DNA of 64,000 bases, from contig DWVE01000056.1 in NCBI GenBank assembly GCA_019120375.1, positions 1 to 64,000 of the forward strand. Reading direction: 5' to 3'. How positions within the stretch are numbered: the stretch's first letter is position 1; every line of letters starts with the position of its first letter. Source of the DNA: Allofournierella_A excrementavium (GTDB taxonomy: Bacteria > Bacillota > Clostridia > Oscillospirales > Ruminococcaceae). Under the pieces are notes generated by a model, which was not told the origin of the DNA, searched no databases, and saw nothing but the letters and a program-made list of their open reading frames with translations. Shown in pieces: positions 16,734 through 26,210 of the stretch. Made by a program: the position numbers and the translations under genes.

Positions 16734-19139
16734 TTGGCAAAGTATACGAAACGGGAATTTGACAAGCTGCTGAAAGACCGGCTGGCCAGCGAATACGGCA
16801 CCACGCTGGACGTGGCCAGCAACCAGCAGATCTATCGTGTGCTGGCGCTCATCGCCCGGCGCATGATGAGCGACGGCCACAAGAAGTTCATCAGCCGGGC
16901 CTACGGCACCGGCGCGAAGCAGGTGTACTACCTGTGCATGGAGTTTTTGATGGGCCGCAGCCTGAAGAACAGCCTGTTCAGCCTGGGGCTGGCGGATGTG
17001 GCCGAGGCCGTTCTGGCGGACGCCGACATCAAGCTGGAAAGCATCTACGATGAAGAGCCCGACGCGGGCCTCGGCAACGGCGGCCTGGGCCGTCTGGCCG
17101 CCTGCTATCTGGACGGCATGGCCACCACCGGCATCGCCGGCACCGGCTACTCCATCCTGTACGAGTACGGCATCTTCAAGCAGAAGATCGTGGACGGCTG
17201 GCAGCAGGAAAAGGCCGACAACTGGCTGCCCGGCGGCCAGGTGTGGCTGAAGAGCCACCCCGACCAGAGCATCGAGGTCAAGTTTGACGGCGAGATCGAG
17301 GAGAGCTGGCAGGGCAGCTTCCACCACGTCATCCACAAGAACTACAACAGCGTCATCGCCGTGCCCAGCGACATGTACGTTCAGGGCTACGACGGGCCGG
17401 GCGTTGCCAAGCTGCGCCTGTGGCAGGCCAAAGCGCCGGACTTCGACATGAAGAGCTTCAACGCCGGCGAGTACGGCAACGCCATCCGCCAGAACGCCTC
17501 GGCGGAGCTCATCAGCAAGATCCTCTACCCCAACGACAACCACATGGAGGGCAAGATCCTGCGCCTGCGCCAGCAGTACTTTTTGTCCGCCGCCTCCATC
17601 GGCGACATCTGCCAGAACCATCTGGCCCAGTTCGGCAGCCTGGACACCCTGCCCGAGAAGGCGGCCATCCAGCTGAACGACACCCATCCCACCCTGGCCA
17701 TCCCCGAGCTGATGCGCATTCTGCTGGACGAGTGCGGCTACGGCTGGGACAAAGCCTTCGACATCTGCCGGCGCACCTTCGCCTACACCAACCACACCGT
17801 GATGAGCGAGGCGCTGGAGAAGTGGAACATCGACATCTTCCGCACCACCCTGCCCCGCATCTTTACCATCGTGCAGGAGATGGACCGCCGCTGCCGGGCC
17901 GACTTTGAAAAAGCCTTCCCCGGCGACCAGGGCAAAATCGACTACATGGCCATCCTGGGCGACGGTCAGGTGCGCATGGCCAACATCTGCTGCTATGTGT
18001 GCCACTCCATCAACGGCGTGTCCAAGCTGCACAGCGAGATCATCAAGGAGAGCGTCTTCCACGACTACTACCTCTACAAGCCCCAGGCCTTCAAGAACGT
18101 CACCAACGGCATCGCCTACCGCCGCTGGCTGCTGGCGGGCAACCCGGCGCTGACCAAGCTGCTGAGCGACGTCATCGGCCCCGGCTTCAAGCATGACGCC
18201 TCCCAGCTGAGCCGTCTGGCCGCCTTCAAGAACGACAAGAAGGTGCTGGACGCGCTGGACGCCGTGAAGAAGGCCAACAAGGCGGAGTTTGCCGCCCACC
18301 TGAAAAAGACCACCGGCCAGGTCATCGACCCGAACTCCATCTTCGACTGCCAGGTCAAGCGGATGCACGAGTACAAGCGCCAGCACCTGAACGCGCTGAA
18401 CATCGCCGCCCAGTACCTGTATCTGAAGGCGAACCCGGGCGCCGACGTGACCCCCAAGACCTACATCTTCGGCGCCAAGGCGGCCCCCGGCTACTACATG
18501 GCCAAGCAGATGATCCGCCTGATCTGCAAGCTGGGCGAATACATCGACGCCGACCCCGCCGTGCGGGACATCCTGAAGGTGGTCTACCTGGAGGACTACA
18601 ACGTCACCACCAGCGAGCGGCTGATGCCCGCCAGCGAGGTGAGCGAGCAGATCAGCCTTGCGGGCACCGAGGCCTCCGGCACCGGCAACATGAAGTTCAT
18701 GCTGAACGGCGCCATCACCCTGGGCACCCTGGACGGCGCGAACGTGGAGATCGCCGACGCCGCCGGCATGGACAACGAGGTCATCTTCGGCATGCGCACC
18801 GAGGAAGTGAACGCCCTCAAGGCCATGGGCTATCATCCCAGCATGTTCGCCAACCGGGACGAGGTCACCCTGGAAGTGCTGAACTTCCTGGAGAAGGGCT
18901 GGAACGGCGAGGACTTTCACGAGATCGTGAACAACCTGCGCAATGTGGACCCCTACATGGTGCTGGCGGACTTTGCCGATTACCGCCGCGCTCACACGGA
19001 CCTTGCGAAGCTCTACGCCGACCGCACCCGCTGGAACCAGATGAGCCTTGCCAACATCGCGGGCAGCGGCGTGTTCAGCGCCGACCGGTCGGTCACCGAT
19101 TACGCCAACAACATCTGGGGCGCCAGCCCGGTGAAATGA
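16734..19139 (+). CDS. glgP: Glycogen/maltodextrin phosphorylase
   Basis: This 801-residue PLP enzyme (GT35) releases glucose 1-phosphate from alpha-1,4-glucans. It has GLGNGGLGRLAACYLDGMAT near residue 115, the phosphate-site and substrate regions QLNDTHPTLAIPELMR and VKRMHEYKRQHLNAL, and the cofactor Lys654 in GTGNMKFMLNG. The start is TTG 16734, with AGGGGAG about 7 bases upstream, giving a normal N-terminus (LAKYTKREFDKLLKDR). A strong promoter lies upstream and a terminator downstream. The adjacent GH13 amylase suggests joint maltodextrin or glycogen breakdown. Confidence 0.97.
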   Translation: MAKYTKREFDKLLKDRLASEYGTTLDVASNQQIYRVLALIARRMMSDGHKKFISRAYGTGAKQVYYLCMEFLMGRSLKNSLFSLGLADVAEAVLADADIKLESIYDEEPDAGLGNGGLGRLAACYLDGMATTGIAGTGYSILYEYGIFKQKIVDGWQQEKADNWLPGGQVWLKSHPDQSIEVKFDGEIEESWQGSFHHVIHKNYNSVIAVPSDMYVQGYDGPGVAKLRLWQAKAPDFDMKSFNAGEYGNAIRQNASAELISKILYPNDNHMEGKILRLRQQYFLSAASIGDICQNHLAQFGSLDTLPEKAAIQLNDTHPTLAIPELMRILLDECGYGWDKAFDICRRTFAYTNHTVMSEALEKWNIDIFRTTLPRIFTIVQEMDRRCRADFEKAFPGDQGKIDYMAILGDGQVRMANICCYVCHSINGVSKLHSEIIKESVFHDYYLYKPQAFKNVTNGIAYRRWLLAGNPALTKLLSDVIGPGFKHDASQLSRLAAFKNDKKVLDALDAVKKANKAEFAAHLKKTTGQVIDPNSIFDCQVKRMHEYKRQHLNALNIAAQYLYLKANPGADVTPKTYIFGAKAAPGYYMAKQMIRLICKLGEYIDADPAVRDILKVVYLEDYNVTTSERLMPASEVSEQISLAGTEASGTGNMKFMLNGAITLGTLDGANVEIADAAGMDNEVIFGMRTEEVNALKAMGYHPSMFANRDEVTLEVLNFLEKGWNGEDFHEIVNNLRNVDPYMVLADFADYRRAHTDLAKLYADRTRWNQMSLANIAGSGVFSADRSVTDYANNIWGASPVK

Positions 19140-19145
19140 ACCCCG

Positions 19146-19179
19146 TGCCCCCGGCCCAAAGCGTCCGGGGGCATTTTTT
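19146..19179 (+). terminator. Terminator after glgP
   Basis: A 9-bp stem TGCCCCCGG / CCGGGGGCA is followed by six T. Confidence 0.85.
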
Positions 19180-19232
19180 GAAGCGCGGCCTGGACCTGCC
19201 GCCAATTTCTCTTGCCAGAGGAGCGATCTTGC

Positions 19233-21074
19233 TTGGACCATTTGTTCAACAGCCTTGACAGCGCCTACAAGACCCCCCGCGGGGCGGTGAGGGCGGGCGA
19301 GCCCCTGCGCCTGGCGCTGACCATCCCCGAGCACTACGGCTTTGTGGAACCGCGGCTGGTGCTCACCAAGGACGGCGGCGACCCCGTGGAATACCGCATG
19401 GATTTCAAGGGCTGCGTGGAAGGGGTGAACCACTTCCGCCTGAGCCTGACGCTGGACGAGGCGGGGCTTTATTTCTATTACTTCGACCTCTATTCCGACT
19501 TCCGCAAGCTCTACCGGGGCGAGCTGGGCGAGGCGGTGCTCAGCTGGACGGCGGGCGCCTGCTGGCAGCTCACCGTCTACGAAGCGGGCTTTTCCACCCC
19601 GAAGGCCCTGCGGGGCGGGGTGATGTATCAGATCTTCCCCGACCGCTTTTTCGAGGGCAGGCCCCACCCGGTGATGCCCTTTGCCGACCGGGTCTACCGG
19701 GCCAACAAGCAGGGCGAGCCCTACTTCTGGCCCAACGAGCAGGGCGGCCAGCTGAACCTGGACTACTTCGGCGGCGACTTTGAGGGCATCCGCAAAAAGC
19801 TTGGCTATCTGCAGCAGCTGGGGGTCACCTGGATCTACCTGAACCCCATCTTCGAGGCCCACGCCAACCACCGCTACAACACCGCCGACTATCTGAACGC
19901 CGACCCCCTGCTGGGCACCAACGAGGAGTTCACCCTGCTCTGCCGGGAGGCGAAGGAGAAGGGTATCCGCATCATTCTGGACGGCGTGTTCAGCCACACC
20001 GGGTCGGACAGCCTCTACTTCAACCGGGAGGGCCGCTACGGCCAGGGCGGGGCCTACCACGACCCCAACAGCCCCTACCGCAGCTGGTACGACTTCGACA
20101 AAAAATACCCCTGCGGCTACCGCAGCTGGTGGGGCTTCGAGACCCTGCCCGAGGTGCGGGAGGACGACCCCGCCTACCGGCAGTTCATCTGCGGCAAGGA
20201 CGGCGTCATCGACACCTGGCTCTCCCGGGGGGCCAGCGGCTTTCGGCTGGACGTGGCGGACGAACTGCCCGACGATTTCATCGAGAGCATCCGCAAGGCG
20301 GTGAAGGCCCACGGGCCGGACTGCTATCTGTTGGGCGAGGTGTGGGAGGACGCCACCACCAAGGAGGCCTACGGCGTGCGCCGCACCTACCTTTTGGGCA
20401 AAGGGCTGGACGGGGTGATGAACTACCCCTTCCGCAACGCCATCCTGAGCTTTCTGCGGGGAGGCAGCGCCCTCTCCTGCGCCGAGCAGCTCACCGCCAT
20501 CTGCGAGCACTACCCCGCCCCGGCGCTGCACGCGCTGATGAACCATGTGGGCACCCATGACACCGAGCGCATCCTCACCGCCCTGGAAGACGAGCCCGCC
20601 GAGGGACGGGACCGCTACTGGCAGAGCGGGCGGCGGCTGCCCAAGCCCAAGTACGACCACGGCATCCGGCTGGTACGGCTGGCCTACGCCATGCTGTTCA
20701 CCCTGCCGGGGGTGCCCTGCATCTACTACGGCGACGAGGTGGGCATGCAGGGCTACCGGGACCCCTTCAACCGGGCCTACTACGACTGGGACTCCACCGA
20801 GAACCGCATCAAGCCCCTTTTGCGCCAGCTGGCGAAGCTGCGCAAGGAGTGCGACGCCTTCTGGGAGGGCGACTTCCGGGTGACGCGGGCGGACGGCGGC
20901 CTTTTGCAATACCGCCGCACCGGCCCCACCGAGACCGCCGAGATCGCGATCAACCGCACCCCCCGGCTGCTGGCCACCCGGGCCCTTGGCAAGGTGACCG
21001 AGGTGGACCCCTTCAGCTTCACCGTGGTGGTGGAGGACACGGCCAAACTGGCCGCGGCCGAAGCCGCCCTGTGA
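19233..21074 (+). CDS. GH13 alpha-amylase/neopullulanase-like enzyme
   Basis: This 613-residue cytoplasmic (no signal peptide) glycoside hydrolase has an N-terminal beta domain (about 1-125) and a TIM barrel starting GVMYQIFPDRFF. The GH13 conserved regions supply nucleophile Asp340 (GFRLDVADEL), acid/base Glu369 (LLGEVWED) and Asp443 (GTHDTERIL). The N-domain and barrel start resemble the neopullulanase/cyclomaltodextrinase group, which trims internalised maltodextrins. TTG 19233 is chosen because GAGGAG lies 9 bases upstream; an earlier TTG would include that site within the gene. It follows glgP after a terminator, so it may be read only partly from the glgP promoter. Confidence 0.92.
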   Translation: MDHLFNSLDSAYKTPRGAVRAGEPLRLALTIPEHYGFVEPRLVLTKDGGDPVEYRMDFKGCVEGVNHFRLSLTLDEAGLYFYYFDLYSDFRKLYRGELGEAVLSWTAGACWQLTVYEAGFSTPKALRGGVMYQIFPDRFFEGRPHPVMPFADRVYRANKQGEPYFWPNEQGGQLNLDYFGGDFEGIRKKLGYLQQLGVTWIYLNPIFEAHANHRYNTADYLNADPLLGTNEEFTLLCREAKEKGIRIILDGVFSHTGSDSLYFNREGRYGQGGAYHDPNSPYRSWYDFDKKYPCGYRSWWGFETLPEVREDDPAYRQFICGKDGVIDTWLSRGASGFRLDVADELPDDFIESIRKAVKAHGPDCYLLGEVWEDATTKEAYGVRRTYLLGKGLDGVMNYPFRNAILSFLRGGSALSCAEQLTAICEHYPAPALHALMNHVGTHDTERILTALEDEPAEGRDRYWQSGRRLPKPKYDHGIRLVRLAYAMLFTLPGVPCIYYGDEVGMQGYRDPFNRAYYDWDSTENRIKPLLRQLAKLRKECDAFWEGDFRVTRADGGLLQYRRTGPTETAEIAINRTPRLLATRALGKVTEVDPFSFTVVVEDTAKLAAAEAAL

Positions 21075-21094
21075 ACCGCATCCCAAAAGAATAA

Positions 21095-21143
21095 AAGGCG
21101 GCCCGCCGGAAATGCATCCGGCGGGCCGCCTTGTTTGTTTTTT
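21095..21143. terminator. Bidirectional terminator between GH13 and GT-C genes
   Basis: A 16-bp near-perfect stem (aaggcggcccgccgga / tccggcgggccgcctt) is flanked by A-rich and T-rich sequence between convergent genes. Confidence 0.85.
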
Positions 21144-22734
21144 ATTCCTGCCGCTGATACAGCAGATAGCGCACGGTGTAGTAGGTCTTTCGGTTGAGCT
21201 GGAGCTCCTGCCCTTCGCTCACCAGCACATAGCCGTGCTGTTCCAGCAGCAGCTGCCATTGAGCCAGGTTCGTCTGATAGTCATCCTCATAGCTGCCGCA
21301 GATGATGAACTCGGTGTCGAAGGCGGGGTCGCCGTAAAACTCCTGCTGGATCTCCTCCACCGGCAGGTTGAAGCTGCCGATGTAGGGGCTGGCCTGCAGC
21401 AGGTCCGCCGCCATGCCGAAGCCCCGGTCCAGCACGCCCCACATCTCATAGCTGGGGTCCGGCTCGCTGCGCATCACCCGGGCGAACTGATACTGCACCG
21501 TATCCGCCCGCTTTTGGCCGAAGGCCTGATGGTTGGGGGTGTGCCACCATGCGAAGCCCACGCCGGCGGCCAGCGCCGCCGCGGCCAGAGCCGCCCACAG
21601 CCAGCTGCTGAACCGCCCGGTGCCCGCCAGCTTGTCCACCACGGCCCGCACCGCCGCCAGCATCGGAACAAAGCCGAAGGGCACGAACAGCACCAGCGCC
21701 AGGGCGTAGTAGATGGGGACGTTGTGGGGCGTGCCGTAGATGGCCGCCGTCACCGCCAGAAAACTCAGCGGCAGGAGCAGGCGCTGCAGCCAGAAGGCCG
21801 CGTCCCGCTTTTCGCCCCGGGCTCCGGGGCCGAAGGTGAACCAGAGCAGCCCCAGCACCACGAACACGCCGAACACCCAGTTGAGGCGCAGGTCAGAGCG
21901 GATGTTGCGCCACATGCTGGCCAGCATCTGGGGCAGGGCGGCGTCGGCCGAATCGGAATAGAGGAAGAGATTGCAGTAAAAATAGTTGTACCACATCTCG
22001 TCCAGCGCGCCGTTCGCCCAAAAGTAGAAAAGCCAGGGCAGGCTCATGGCCGCAAGGCCCAGCACGCCGCCCAGCACCACCCGGCCGAGACCTTTCCAGT
22101 CCCGGCGGGCAAGGCCCCAGGCCAGCAGCACCAGGGCCACCGCCCCGAAGGGGGCGCAGAGGTTATACTTGATCCAGAACACCGCGCCGCACAAAAGGCC
22201 CAGGGCGAGGCCCAGCCGCAGAGTGAGCGGGCGGCGCAGGCGCAGCGTTTCCAGCCCCAGCACCACCCCGCCCAGCAGCAGGGGCAGGCAGAGCTCCTCG
22301 GCGCTGTCGCCCTTCTGGAAGGCGACGGTGGAATAGCTCACCGCCAGCACCAGCGCGGGGGCCAGCGCGGCCGCCCGGCCCGCGCCGCACAGAAGGAACA
22401 GCCGCCGGGCGAAGTACAAAAACAGCGCCGCCGCGGCGATCTCGATGAGCCAGACGCCCAAAAAGCCGTCCGTCTGGACCCAGTTGGCGATGCAGTGCAG
22501 GAAAAACAGCAGCGGGCCCTTCTGGTCCACCGCGTCCACATAGAGCACCCGCCCCTGGGCCATGGCCTTGCCCATCAAAAAGAAGCACTGAGCGTCCGAC
22601 CAGTTGTTCACGGCATAGAAGGGAGAACTGCGGCTGACCACGGCCAGCACGCCCGCGGCGGGCAGCAGCAGCCAGAGTGCAGAAAACCGGCGCAGCGCGC
22701 CGGTCTTCCCTTCCGCCTTGCCGGCGGGATTCAT
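21142..22734 (-). CDS. GT-C-type membrane glycosyltransferase-like protein
   Basis: This 530-residue polytopic protein has about eleven hydrophobic segments. Early in the chain YVDAVDQKGPLLFFL follows NWSDAQCFFLMGKAMAQG, resembling the acidic-loop region of family 39-type (GT-C) glycosyltransferases, which use lipid-linked sugars. The last 110 residues are soluble. Its ATG overlaps the stop of the AraC-type regulator gene (ATGA), so the two are an operon. The substrate is unknown. Cell-surface polysaccharide or protein glycosylation is a guess from the fold. Confidence 0.7.
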   Translation of the reverse strand: MNPAGKAEGKTGALRRFSALWLLLPAAGVLAVVSRSSPFYAVNNWSDAQCFFLMGKAMAQGRVLYVDAVDQKGPLLFFLHCIANWVQTDGFLGVWLIEIAAAALFLYFARRLFLLCGAGRAAALAPALVLAVSYSTVAFQKGDSAEELCLPLLLGGVVLGLETLRLRRPLTLRLGLALGLLCGAVFWIKYNLCAPFGAVALVLLAWGLARRDWKGLGRVVLGGVLGLAAMSLPWLFYFWANGALDEMWYNYFYCNLFLYSDSADAALPQMLASMWRNIRSDLRLNWVFGVFVVLGLLWFTFGPGARGEKRDAAFWLQRLLLPLSFLAVTAAIYGTPHNVPIYYALALVLFVPFGFVPMLAAVRAVVDKLAGTGRFSSWLWAALAAAALAAGVGFAWWHTPNHQAFGQKRADTVQYQFARVMRSEPDPSYEMWGVLDRGFGMAADLLQASPYIGSFNLPVEEIQQEFYGDPAFDTEFIICGSYEDDYQTNLAQWQLLLEQHGYVLVSEGQELQLNRKTYYTVRYLLYQRQE

Positions 22735-23633
22735 TCCTCACCTCTGCCCCGGCGTGCCAGCACCTTCACGCTGCTGGCGTACTCCGAGGGGGTCATGCCG
22801 GTGACCTTTTTGAAGTGGCGGGAGAAATAGTGGATGGAATTGTAGCCCAAAAGGGCGGCGATCTCGGTGAAGTTGTGGCTGCCCTGGCGGATCATCTCCT
22901 TGGCCTTCTGGATCTTCAGGTTGCCAAAGTACTCCATGGCGCCGCCGCCGGTCTTTTCCCGGAAGACCTTCTGCAGATAGCTGCGGCCCACCAGATTGTC
23001 GCGGCAGATGTCGCTCAAAGTCAGCCGGCGCTGGATGTTGGCCTCCAGATACTGCTGCACCCGGGCCAAAAACTCGTTCTGGCTGCGCTCGCGGATGAGG
23101 CTGGTGGGGCGGCTGGCAGGGGTCTCGTCCCCCCGGCGCACAAGGCACAGCAGCATGTACTCCAGTGAAACGCCGATGATCTGCTCGCAGCCGAAGGGCG
23201 CGGCCTCCCGCCGGATGAGGTGGGGGGTGAGGGGGTCGTCCAGCGGGGTGGAGAAGGCCGCGCCGGCCATCTCCACGATGCGGGCCAGCAGCACCCGCTC
23301 GTTGTCGCTCACGTTCACCACCCGGTGGCGGAAAAAGTCCATGGCGGGGCCGTTGCACTCGAAGGAGATGATGACGATGTTGGGCGCGCCGTCGCCAGTG
23401 GCCCGCACGTTGTGGAACTCGCCCGGCTCATGGAAGATCATCTGCCCCTTTTTCAGCAGCTTCTCCTCCTCGCCGGCGGTGACGTACACCTCGCCCTTGT
23501 CGGCGTAGACCAGCTCCCAAAAATCGTGGCTCTCACCCACAAAGGCGTAGTCCGGCCCGTACTCAAAATAGTGCACCGAATAGATGCGGTCGATGGCCAG
23601 CGGACGCTCCAGTTCAAGCGGCGTGTATCCCAT
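22731..23633 (-). CDS. AraC-family transcriptional regulator
   Basis: This 300-residue regulator has an N-terminal cupin sensor (HDFWELVYADKGEVYVTAG ... GQMIFHEPGEFHNV) and two helix-turn-helix units at the C-terminus (about 200-290), including IAALLGYNSIHYFSRHFKKVTG followed by MTPSEY. Such proteins usually sense sugars. AAAGGAGG lies 7 bases before the ATG. It is divergent from a MATE exporter and coupled to a GT-C gene, both candidate targets. Confidence 0.93.
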   Translation of the reverse strand: MGYTPLELERPLAIDRIYSVHYFEYGPDYAFVGESHDFWELVYADKGEVYVTAGEEEKLLKKGQMIFHEPGEFHNVRATGDGAPNIVIISFECNGPAMDFFRHRVVNVSDNERVLLARIVEMAGAAFSTPLDDPLTPHLIRREAAPFGCEQIIGVSLEYMLLCLVRRGDETPASRPTSLIRERSQNEFLARVQQYLEANIQRRLTLSDICRDNLVGRSYLQKVFREKTGGGAMEYFGNLKIQKAKEMIRQGSHNFTEIAALLGYNSIHYFSRHFKKVTGMTPSEYASSVKVLARRGRGEE

Positions 23634-23683
23634 ACCCTGCCTCCTTTTTCCCTGCGGGGGCGAAAATTGCAGATTCTGCCATT

Positions 23684-23712
23684 AGTATACCGCATTCCGG
23701 CCGATTGTGCAA
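23684..23712 (-). promoter_or_regulatory. Promoter of the AraC-type gene
   Basis: On the minus strand TTGCAC (23707-23712) and TATACT (23684-23689) are separated by 17 bases. Confidence 0.65.
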
Positions 23713-23767
23713 ACTTTTTCTGAAAAAATATACCTTTCTGCGGGGACTGTTCAACCGGCTCAAGCCG

Positions 23768-23776
23768 TGTTATACT
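23768..23776 (+). promoter_or_regulatory. Extended -10 promoter of the MATE gene
   Basis: TGTTATACT forms an extended -10 (TGN plus TATACT at 23771-23776) about 33 bases before the start codon. The -35 region is weak, as is common with extended -10 promoters. Confidence 0.6.
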
Positions 23777-23808
23777 GGGAATCAGCAACATATTTGTGAG
23801 GAGATTTT

Positions 23809-25197
23809 ATGCTGCAAACACTGCAAACCCGGTTCTACACCGACTGGGATTTCTACCGGCGGGTGCTGGCCATCACCCTGCCCATCGCCATACAGAACGT
23901 CATCAACCTGGGCGTGAACATGATGGACATCGTCATGCTGGGCCAGCTGGGCGACACGGCCATCGCCGCCGCCAACCTGGGGGGCCAGCTGTTCATCATC
24001 CTCAACGTCACCGGCTTCGGGCTGGCCAGCGGCGCGGCGGTGCTCATCGCCCAGTACTGGGGCAAGCGGGACATGCTGCGCATCCGGCAGATCTTCGCCC
24101 TCAGCCTGCGCTTCGCCCTGGGCGCGTCGGCGCTGTTCACCGTACTGGGGCGGCTGTTCCCGGTGCAGATCATGCACATCTTCGCCACCGACGCGGACGT
24201 CATCCGGGAGGGCGCGGCCTACCTGGAGTGGCTGTCGGTGAGCTTTGTTTTTTACAGCTTCTCCAACTGCTACATCATGTGCCTGCGGGCGGTGGAGCAG
24301 GTGAAGGTGAGCATCGCGGTCTATTCCAGCAGCTTCTTCGTGAACGTGTTTTTCAACTACTGCTTCATCTTCGGCAAGCTGGGCGCGCCGGAGCTGGGGG
24401 TGCGGGGCGCGGCGCTGGGCACCATCATGGCCCGCCTGTTCGAGTGCGCGGCGGTGCTGGTGTATATGTACCGCATCGAGCGCACGGTGTGCTTCACCCC
24501 CAAATGGCTGCTGCGCTTTCGCAGCGGGCTGTTCAGCGACTATGTGCGCAACAGCGTGCCGGTGGTGAGCAACGAGCTTTTGTGGGCGCTGGGCGTGGCG
24601 GTGACCAACCTGACCATCGGCCACATGGGCCCCAGCTTCACCAGCGCGGTGAGCATCGTGAACGTGGTGAACAATCTGGTGAGCGTGTTCATCTTCGGCA
24701 TGGCCAACGCCACCGCCGTGGTGGTGGGCAAGACCATCGGCGAGGGCCGCCTTGCGGACGCGCGCCGGGCCGCCAACAGCACGGTGGCGGTGAGCGTTGT
24801 GCTCAGCCTTGCGTGCACGGCCTTGCTGCTGGCGGGCCAGCGGCCCATCATGAGCCTTTACAACGTGAGCCAGCAGGCTCACGACACCGCCCTCATCCTG
24901 ATGACCATTCTGGCGGCCATCCAGCCCTTCCAGGCGGTGGGCACCGTGATGGTGGTGGGTGTGCTGCGGGGCGGCGGCGACGTGCGCACCAACCTCATTC
25001 TGGACAGCGGCCTGCTCTGGGTGCTGGCCATCCCGCTGGGCCTTTTGGGGGGCTTTGTGTTCCACTGGTCCGCGCCGGTGGTGTTCTTCTGTTTGCGGTG
25101 CGACAACATCGTCAAGAGCATCCTGGGCTTCATCCGCCTTTGCAGCGGGCGCTGGGTGCGGGTGGTCACCCGCGCCGACGCGGTGCAGGAGGCGTGA
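23809..25197 (+). CDS. MATE-family efflux transporter
   Basis: This 462-residue protein has about twelve membrane helices in two homologous halves. The MATE N-half signature VLAITLPIAIQNVINLGVNMMDIVMLGQLG is followed by IAAANLGGQLFI, and the second half starts RNSVPVVSNELLWALGVAVTN. These cation-coupled antiporters export drugs or metabolites; the substrate is not readable. GAGGAG lies 5 bases before ATG 23809. It is divergently arranged with the AraC-type regulator, suggesting shared control. Confidence 0.93.
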   Translation: MLQTLQTRFYTDWDFYRRVLAITLPIAIQNVINLGVNMMDIVMLGQLGDTAIAAANLGGQLFIILNVTGFGLASGAAVLIAQYWGKRDMLRIRQIFALSLRFALGASALFTVLGRLFPVQIMHIFATDADVIREGAAYLEWLSVSFVFYSFSNCYIMCLRAVEQVKVSIAVYSSSFFVNVFFNYCFIFGKLGAPELGVRGAALGTIMARLFECAAVLVYMYRIERTVCFTPKWLLRFRSGLFSDYVRNSVPVVSNELLWALGVAVTNLTIGHMGPSFTSAVSIVNVVNNLVSVFIFGMANATAVVVGKTIGEGRLADARRAANSTVAVSVVLSLACTALLLAGQRPIMSLYNVSQQAHDTALILMTILAAIQPFQAVGTVMVVGVLRGGGDVRTNLILDSGLLWVLAIPLGLLGGFVFHWSAPVVFFCLRCDNIVKSILGFIRLCSGRWVRVVTRADAVQEA

Positions 25198-25249
25198 GGT
25201 TTCCACGGTAAAATTCCGGCATCCCCGGATGAGATAAGGAGTGTTGAAG

Positions 25250-26128
25250 ATGGAAAAGCAGAAAGTCGCATGGATCGGCGCCGGCGTGATGGGCGCGTCC
25301 CAGGCCGGGCATCTGGTAAAGGCCGGCTGGGAAGTGAAGGCCTACGGCCACCACTATGAAAAGGTGGCCGCCAAGGCGCCCGAGTTCGGCTTCATCCCCT
25401 GCCGCACCATCGCCGAGGCGGTGGCGGACGCGGACTTTGTGTTCGTGATGGTGGGCTATCCCGCCGACGTGGAAGAGGTGTTCTGCAGCGAGGGCGGCAT
25501 CCTCGACTCCGCCCGCCCCGGCACCGTGGCGGTGGACATGACCACCTCCAGCCCCACCCTGGCCCAGAAGCTCTATGCCCTGGGCAAGGAGAAGGGCGTC
25601 GCCGTGCTGGACGCGCCGGTCTCCGGCGGCGACAAGGGCGCGCGGGAGGCCACCCTGTCCATCATGGTGGGCGGCGACGAGGACGCCTTTGAGAAGGCCC
25701 TGCCCTTCTTCAACGCCATGGGCAAGAGCGTTCTGCTGATGGGCCCCGCGGGCTTCGGCCAGCACACCAAGGCCGCCAACCAGATCGCCGTGGCGGGCGC
25801 CACCGCCGCCTACACCGAGGCCATCCACTACGCCGAGAAGGCCGGCCTTGACCCCCAGAAGATGCTGGCGGCCATCGGCGGCGGCGCGGCGGGCAGCTGG
25901 CAGATCGCCAACATGGCTCCCCGCGCTTTGGCGGGCGACTTCGCCCCCGGCTTCTTTGTGAAGCACTTCATCAAGGACATGAAGATCATCTGCGAAGAGG
26001 CCGCCGCCCGGGGCGAGAGCCTGCCCATGGTGGAGAGCGTGCTCAAGGTGTATGAGGAATTCGCCGCCGCCGGCGGTGCGGACGAGGGCACCCAGGCGCT
26101 CATCGATTTTTACAGAAAGAACAAGTAA
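25250..26128 (+). CDS. NAD(P)-dependent beta-hydroxyacid dehydrogenase
   Basis: This 292-residue protein belongs to the 3-hydroxyisobutyrate/tartronate-semialdehyde reductase family. It shows the dinucleotide motif WIGAGVMGASQAGHL, the substrate loop VLDAPVSGGDKGA and the catalytic lysine in GFGQHTKAANQI. ATG 25250 has AAGGAG 8 bases upstream, and is preferred over the in-frame GTG at 25241. The exact substrate cannot be assigned. A terminator follows at 26164. Confidence 0.92.
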   Translation: MEKQKVAWIGAGVMGASQAGHLVKAGWEVKAYGHHYEKVAAKAPEFGFIPCRTIAEAVADADFVFVMVGYPADVEEVFCSEGGILDSARPGTVAVDMTTSSPTLAQKLYALGKEKGVAVLDAPVSGGDKGAREATLSIMVGGDEDAFEKALPFFNAMGKSVLLMGPAGFGQHTKAANQIAVAGATAAYTEAIHYAEKAGLDPQKMLAAIGGGAAGSWQIANMAPRALAGDFAPGFFVKHFIKDMKIICEEAAARGESLPMVESVLKVYEEFAAAGGADEGTQALIDFYRKNK

Positions 26129-26163
26129 TCAAATCTCTACAATTTGTATTCTATCAGTGCCAG

Positions 26164-26196
26164 AAAAGCCCCGGACCTTGCGGTCCGGGGCTTTTT
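26164..26196. terminator. Bidirectional terminator
   Basis: The stem aaaagccccggacc / ggtccggggctttt has a four-base loop and is flanked by A and T runs between convergent genes. Confidence 0.88.
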
Positions 26197-26210
26197 GCAC
26201 AAAACAGGGA

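Noticed and set aside
16665..21086. A 1473-codon open frame on the minus strand opposite glgP and the GH13 gene
   Set aside because: It is an antisense shadow of two well-supported genes. High GC with G/C-ending codons removes stops from this frame; its translation is low-complexity His/Gln/Ala/Gly/Val with no domain or ribosome site.
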